A DNA stretch of 64,000 nucleotides, taken from contig NZ_NNBL01000039.1 in NCBI RefSeq assembly GCF_002803065.1, positions 1 to 64,000 on the forward strand. The letters run 5' to 3'. Under the pieces are notes generated by a model. It did not search any database and was not told where the DNA came from. It saw only the letters and a program-made list of their open reading frames with translations. This DNA comes from Streptomyces sp. CB01635 (GTDB lineage Bacteria > Actinomycetota > Actinomycetes > Streptomycetales > Streptomycetaceae). The position numbers and the translations under genes are program-made. Below, piece by piece: positions 59,783 to 64,000 of the stretch (the stretch's first letter is position 1; each line of letters opens with the position of its first letter).

Positions 59783-62029
59783 TCAGGCGCGCGGGCCGAC
59801 CCGCTCGTCCGCGGGCTCCGGGCGCGGCCCGGCGAGTGGCACCTCGCGCACGGACCGCGCCGCCTCGTCCTCGCCGAGCACGACGTGCCGCACGACCCGC
59901 TCGGCCGCCCGCCCGTCGTCGTACGGGCAGAACCGCTCGCGGAACGCGGCCCGCAGCTGCGCCGAGCGCGAGCCGCGCCAGTGCCCTGTCGTGAAGATGT
60001 CGATCAGCTCGTCCTCGCTGCGGGCGACGGCGCCGGGCGGGGACGTGCGCAGGTCGAAGTACGTGCCGCGCGACGCCTCGTACGCCTCCCAGTCGTCGGC
60101 GTGGATCACGATGGGCCGGTCGAGGTTGGCGTAGTCGAACATCAGGGACGAGTAGTCGGTGACGAGCGCGTCCGCCGCAAGGCACAGCGACTCGACGCTC
60201 GGATGGTCGGAGACGTCGACGACACGGCCGGTGCCCTGCGCGAAAGGTGCCTGGTGCAGTGGGTGGGCGCGGGTCAGGACGACGAAGTCCGTGCCGAGCC
60301 GGCGCAGCACCCGCTCCAGGTCGAGAGCGCAGCGCTGGGTGCGGCGGTAGTCGCGGTGGGTGGGCGCGTACAGGATCGCCGTCGCGCCCTCCGGGATGCC
60401 GAGGCTCTCGCGGATGCGGGCCATGTCCCGCGAACTCGCCCGGTGGAAGGCGTCGTTGCGCGGATAGCCGTACTCCAGCGTCGTGTACGCGGAGGGGTAG
60501 ACGCGCTCCCACACGAGGGTGGAGTGCCGGTTGGCGGACAGGACGTAGTCCCAGGTGTCGACGGAGCGCAGGAGCTGGTCGAAGTCCTGGCCGCGGGCCG
60601 CCGCCGGGTGGTCCTGGAGGTCGAGGCCCATCTTCTTCAGGGGCGTGCCGTGCTGCGTCTGGATCAGGACCTGGCCGGGGCGCTTGACCAGCCTGCGGTC
60701 GAAGTTGACGTTGTTGACCAGGTACTTGGAGCGGGCCAGCGCCGTCCAGTAGGCGGCGGTCCCGGGACTCAGGGCGCGGGTGCCGGACGGCAGGGTGTGG
60801 TGGTGCTCGGGGCCGGCGATCCACGCGGTGGCGACGTGCGGCGCGTGCGCGCGGAACGCGGCTTCCAGAGCGCCCGGGTTGCAGCCGTAGCCGCGCCCCC
60901 AGTAGCTGGAGAACACGGCCCGGTCCGCGCGCACCGGGAGCCGCAGCTGCACGCGGTAGTGCGCCTGGAGGACGGCCGCCCGGGCCGTACGCCGCACCCG
61001 GTCCGTGAACCCCCGGACCCGCCGCACGAAGCGCATCGCCGCGGCCAGCGACCGGTACGTGCGGTGCGAACCGAGCCGCACCAGGCCGTGCCGGAGGCGG
61101 TCGCGGGCGGCGACGGGCGCGCCGGGGACGCGGTAACGGCGGTAGTGCGCGCGGGCCCTGCGCAGGAAGTCGGGGCGGGTGCCGCGCGCCAGCCGGTCCG
61201 GGTTCGTGAACACCGTGGCGAAGTGCTCGACCATCCGCCGGAACAGCAACGGGCGCCACACGGACGCGAGGTCGGGGTGCGCGTCGAGGAACGCGAAGAC
61301 ACGGTCGTACTGCTCGAAGACGTCGAAGTGCGCGCGGGAGGTGGTGCCCAGGATGTTGCCCCGGCGGCGCTGGCGGTAGTGGACGCAGACCCGGTCGAGG
61401 GTGGCGATCGTCCGCGCCGACATCAGGACCGGATAGGTCCAGGGGGTGTCCTCGTAGTAGCCGGGCGGGAAGGTGAAGCCCTGCTCCTCGATGAAGGCAC
61501 GCCGGTACGCCTTGTTCCAGACCACCATGAGGAGTTGGAGGATCTCGGGGCGGTCGACGAGCGCGAACGGCGCCGGTCCGTCCTGCGTGAGACGGTCCGC
61601 GTACTGGTTGCGCACGGCCTCGCCCGTCCAGTACGTGCGGGCGTAGTCGTAGACCAGGACGTCGGGGCCGCCGGTCTCCTCGATGCGGTCCGTGATCGCC
61701 TGGAGCGCGCCCGGCGTGAGGGTGTCGTCGCTGTCGAGGAAGAGGACGTAGTCCCCGGTGGCGTGTTCGAGGCCGGCGTTGCGGGCACGGCCGAGCCCCA
61801 CGTTCTCCGGCAGACGCACCGTCCGCACCCGCTTGTCCCGCGCCGCGAACTCGTCGGCGATCGCGCCGCTCGCGTCCGGCGAGCAGTCGTCGACCGCGAT
61901 CACCTCAAGATCGGAACACGACTGTTCCAGAACGGATTCGAGGCACGCGTGCAGGTAGGCCTGCACCTTGTACACGGGGACGATGACACTGAACCGGGGC
62001 AAGGCACATCCATGGGTCGGCACGGGCAT
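59783..62029 (-). CDS. GT2-TagF wall polymer synthase
   Basis: A 748-residue protein. The GT2 is intact: FSVIVPVYKVQAYLHACLES, IAVDDCSPDASG and DxD in LFLDSDDTLTPG. The helical middle is basic. The C-terminal polymerase shows TQHGTPLKKMG, LEYGYPRNDAF, YAPTHRDYRRTQ and VTDYSSLMFDYANLDRP. Its polymerase domain is closest to that of 34908-37118. It converges on the GT4 gene with a 24-bp gap and stands alone on the minus strand; the 120-bp gap to the ABC permease gene on its other side shows no clear feature. Confidence 0.92.
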   Translation of the reverse strand: MPVPTHGCALPRFSVIVPVYKVQAYLHACLESVLEQSCSDLEVIAVDDCSPDASGAIADEFAARDKRVRTVRLPENVGLGRARNAGLEHATGDYVLFLDSDDTLTPGALQAITDRIEETGGPDVLVYDYARTYWTGEAVRNQYADRLTQDGPAPFALVDRPEILQLLMVVWNKAYRRAFIEEQGFTFPPGYYEDTPWTYPVLMSARTIATLDRVCVHYRQRRRGNILGTTSRAHFDVFEQYDRVFAFLDAHPDLASVWRPLLFRRMVEHFATVFTNPDRLARGTRPDFLRRARAHYRRYRVPGAPVAARDRLRHGLVRLGSHRTYRSLAAAMRFVRRVRGFTDRVRRTARAAVLQAHYRVQLRLPVRADRAVFSSYWGRGYGCNPGALEAAFRAHAPHVATAWIAGPEHHHTLPSGTRALSPGTAAYWTALARSKYLVNNVNFDRRLVKRPGQVLIQTQHGTPLKKMGLDLQDHPAAARGQDFDQLLRSVDTWDYVLSANRHSTLVWERVYPSAYTTLEYGYPRNDAFHRASSRDMARIRESLGIPEGATAILYAPTHRDYRRTQRCALDLERVLRRLGTDFVVLTRAHPLHQAPFAQGTGRVVDVSDHPSVESLCLAADALVTDYSSLMFDYANLDRPIVIHADDWEAYEASRGTYFDLRTSPPGAVARSEDELIDIFTTGHWRGSRSAQLRAAFRERFCPYDDGRAAERVVRHVVLGEDEAARSVREVPLAGPRPEPADERVGPRA

Positions 62030-62152
62030 ACTGCCCGGAAACGGCCGATGGAGTGATCCGGTTACGCCAGATGTGGCATACGAGGGACCTCTCGGTAGCC
62101 GAAGAGGGGCGAACCGTGACCGGTCCGCCCCCCAATTCGCCTGCGGGTGCGG

Positions 62153-63034
62153 CTATTTCACCGCTCCTGCCATCACACCGGACACGAACTGCCGCTGGAA
62201 GGCGAAGAACACGGCCAGCGGGATCACCATCGAGATGAAGGCGCCGGGCGCCAGGATCTCGATGTTCCCGCTGAACTGCCGCACCTGCTGCTGGAGCGCG
62301 ACCGTCAGCGGCTGCGAGCCGGAGTCGGAGAAGATCAGCGCGACCAGCATGTCGTTCCACACCCACAGGAACTGGAAGATGCCGAGCGACGCGATGGCCG
62401 GGCCGCCGAGCGGCAGGACCACCGTGGCGAAGAGCCGCGCCTCTCCCGCCCCGTCGAGCCGTGCCGCCTCCAGGAGTTCACGGGGGATCTCCGCGAAGAA
62501 GTTGCGCAGCAGGAAGATCGCGAACGGCAGCCCGAAGCCGACGTGGAACAGGATGACGCCGATGATGCTGCCGAAGATGCCGATCTTCCCGAAGAGTTCG
62601 GACAGCGGGATCAGCGCCACCTGCACCGGCACCACGAGCAGCCCGACGACCGCCATGAACCAGCCGTCGCGGCCCTTGAAGTCCATGCAGGCGAAGGCGT
62701 ATCCGGCCATCGACCCGATGATCACGACGAGGAGCGTCGCCGGGACCGTGATCCAGATCGTGTTGAACAGGGCGTGGGTGATCTCGTCCTTCTCCAGGAG
62801 CGTCTGATAGCTCTTGGTCGTCAGCTGGGCCGGAGCGGTGAAGACCTTCCACCAGCCCGACGCGGCGATGTCCGTCGGATCGCGGAACGAGGAGACCAGC
62901 AGCCCGAAGGTCGGCACCAGCCAGAACAGGCCGACCACGAGCAGGAAGGCGCGCAGCGCTCCGCCCGCCGCGCCGCTCGCGATCCGGGCGGCGAGCGAAC
63001 GCTTGGCGCGCACGGACGTGTCGAGTGCGGTCAC
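62153..63034 (-). CDS. Sugar ABC transporter permease, MalG-like
   Basis: A 293-residue inner-membrane permease with six helices. The EAA loop is ELLEAARLDGAGEARLFATV followed by VLPLGGPAIA, which contacts the ATPase. It ends FFAFQRQFVSGVMAGAVK, the usual MalG/AglG tail. GTG 63034 overlaps the partner permease stop (GTGA). The system imports an oligosaccharide, possibly an alpha-glucoside; the binding protein and ATPase are outside the window. Confidence 0.93.
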   Translation of the reverse strand: MTALDTSVRAKRSLAARIASGAAGGALRAFLLVVGLFWLVPTFGLLVSSFRDPTDIAASGWWKVFTAPAQLTTKSYQTLLEKDEITHALFNTIWITVPATLLVVIIGSMAGYAFACMDFKGRDGWFMAVVGLLVVPVQVALIPLSELFGKIGIFGSIIGVILFHVGFGLPFAIFLLRNFFAEIPRELLEAARLDGAGEARLFATVVLPLGGPAIASLGIFQFLWVWNDMLVALIFSDSGSQPLTVALQQQVRQFSGNIEILAPGAFISMVIPLAVFFAFQRQFVSGVMAGAVK

Positions 63035-64000
63035 CGCTGACGCTCCTTCCGCAGCCGGCGGATGTTGACCCACATCACCGGGAGGACGAGCAGCAGGAGC
63101 AGCACGCCGATCGCGCTGCCCGCGCCGAAGTTCCCCTGGCCGCCGAACGCGGACAGGAACAGCTGGAGGGCCAGGACGTTGGCGTCGTCCTGGGACGGCT
63201 GCGGCGCGATGATGTAGATCAGGTCGAAGATCTTCATCACGTTGATCATCAGCGTGACCAGGACGACGGTGAGGACCGGCGCGAGCAGCGGCACGGTGAC
63301 CTTGCGGAACACCTGCCACTCGTTCGCCCCGTCGACGCGCGCGGCCTCCAGGAGGTTACGGTCGATGCCCGCGAGCCCGGCCGCGATCAGGACCATCGCG
63401 AAGCCCGCCCACATCCAGGCGTACGCGCCGATGATCGACGGCGTCACCAGGGCCGGGCCGAGCCACTCGACGCCGTTGTAGGCGGTCGCGAAGTTCGAGC
63501 CCGGCAGCCGGAGTTGGGCTCCGTCGGCCGACTTGGGCAGGGTGAACGTGCCGTCGTCGCCGCTGGTGGTGGACGCGACGACCTTGCCGCCCTTCACCGC
63601 CTCCACCTTGACGCCCTTCAGGGCCTTCTCGCCCGCGTCGACGGCGCCCTTCTCGCCGCCCCCGCCGAGCTTGAAGTCCAGCCAGACCGTCCCGGTGACC
63701 TTGTCGCCCCCGGCGCTCGCCGGCTTGGCGTTCTGCGGGCTGCCGGGCACCTTGTCGGGTGCGATACCGACGAGCGGCAGGAACGCCGGGGTACCGGCCT
63801 GAGCGGTCTGCTTCGTCATGAACGAACCGCCGCCGGACGCCTTCAGGTCGCTGCCGATGGCAGGTCGCGCCTTGGGGTACACGGAGGCGTCGGCGAACGC
63901 GTCGTGCACGGACGTCACGATCGCGTTGGCCGCGCCCTGGTTCGGGTCCTGCTCGTAGACCAGGCGGAAGATGATGCCCGCCGCCAGCATCGAGATCGCC
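63031..64000 (-). CDS. Sugar ABC transporter permease, MalF-like, with inserted domain (partial)
   Basis: Incomplete: the 5' end runs past the window edge at 64000. The C-terminal ~150 residues hold three membrane segments and the EAA loop NLLEAARVDGANEWQVFRKV. Before them, an extracytoplasmic insertion of about 150 residues (around 63500-63900) contains a beta-rich unit, VTGTVWLDFKLGGGGEKGAV, then GVKVEAVKGGKVVASTTSGD and GTFTLPKSADGAQL, resembling prealbumin-like/SdrD-B-type domains of surface proteins. It pairs with the MalG-like permease downstream. Confidence 0.88.
   Translation of the reverse strand, partial: AISMLAAGIIFRLVYEQDPNQGAANAIVTSVHDAFADASVYPKARPAIGSDLKASGGGSFMTKQTAQAGTPAFLPLVGIAPDKVPGSPQNAKPASAGGDKVTGTVWLDFKLGGGGEKGAVDAGEKALKGVKVEAVKGGKVVASTTSGDDGTFTLPKSADGAQLRLPGSNFATAYNGVEWLGPALVTPSIIGAYAWMWAGFAMVLIAAGLAGIDRNLLEAARVDGANEWQVFRKVTVPLLAPVLTVVLVTLMINVMKIFDLIYIIAPQPSQDDANVLALQLFLSAFGGQGNFGAGSAIGVLLLLLVLPVMWVNIRRLRKERQR

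Overview
This is a high-GC actinobacterial chromosome segment, almost certainly Streptomyces. The evidence is G/C-ending codons throughout, many GTG starts, 4-nt stop/start overlaps, and the block mtnA-mtrA-mtrB-lpqB-comF-hpf-response regulator-secA-NAD-GDH. I know that order from Streptomyces chromosomes; no database search was possible.

Layout. (1) 1-5680, minus strand: a tight five-gene membrane/MoxR operon (multipass protein, DUF4129, DUF4350, MoxR ATPase, DUF58). It is divergent from mtnA. (2) 5818-19735, mostly plus: mtnA, the cell-envelope two-component system mtrAB-lpqB, comF (with a repeat-expanded linker, preceded by two DnaA boxes), ribosome hibernation factor hpf, a NarL-type regulator, an AlkX/YcaQ-like DNA glycosylase and a GNAT acetyltransferase on minus, then secA. 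(3) 19736-23108: a decaying stretch with remnants of a PucR-type regulator, a secretory lipase and an NB-ARC/AfsR-type regulator. They lie among intact small genes (Rv3235 family, DUF6912, HAD phosphatase), and one gene-end junction is duplicated. (4) 23109-29086: a DJ-1/PfpI protein and the giant NAD-dependent glutamate dehydrogenase.

(5) 29355-62029 is a large cell-surface glycan locus. It holds a sugar-nucleotide pyrophosphorylase, a polyprenol-phosphate mannose synthase, a GtrA flippase-like protein, four GT-C membrane glycosyltransferases, several GT2 enzymes, and a GT4. It also has four large proteins that join a GT2-like domain to a CDP-glycerol glycerophosphotransferase (TagF-like) polymerase domain, a TagGH-type ABC exporter, galE, an acyltransferase and two methyltransferases. 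The likely logic is cytoplasmic assembly of a phosphodiester-linked wall polymer (teichoic-acid-like), export by TagGH, and sugar transfer outside the membrane from polyprenol-phosphate donors. A TetR gene divergent from the exporter has two matching 26-bp operator candidates between them. Two short insertions interrupt the locus: a TetR/monooxygenase-like pair and an ohrR/ohr peroxide-resistance pair with a clear OhrR operator. (6) 62153-64000: two sugar ABC permeases, the second cut by the window end and carrying an inserted Ig-like or prealbumin-like domain.

No rRNA, tRNA, CRISPR array, insertion sequence or prophage was recognised. The most unusual structural findings are a tandem triplication of the junction between two glycan genes (49086-49360), the 36-bp coding repeat in comF, and loss of the GT2 DxD motif in two of the four polymerases.
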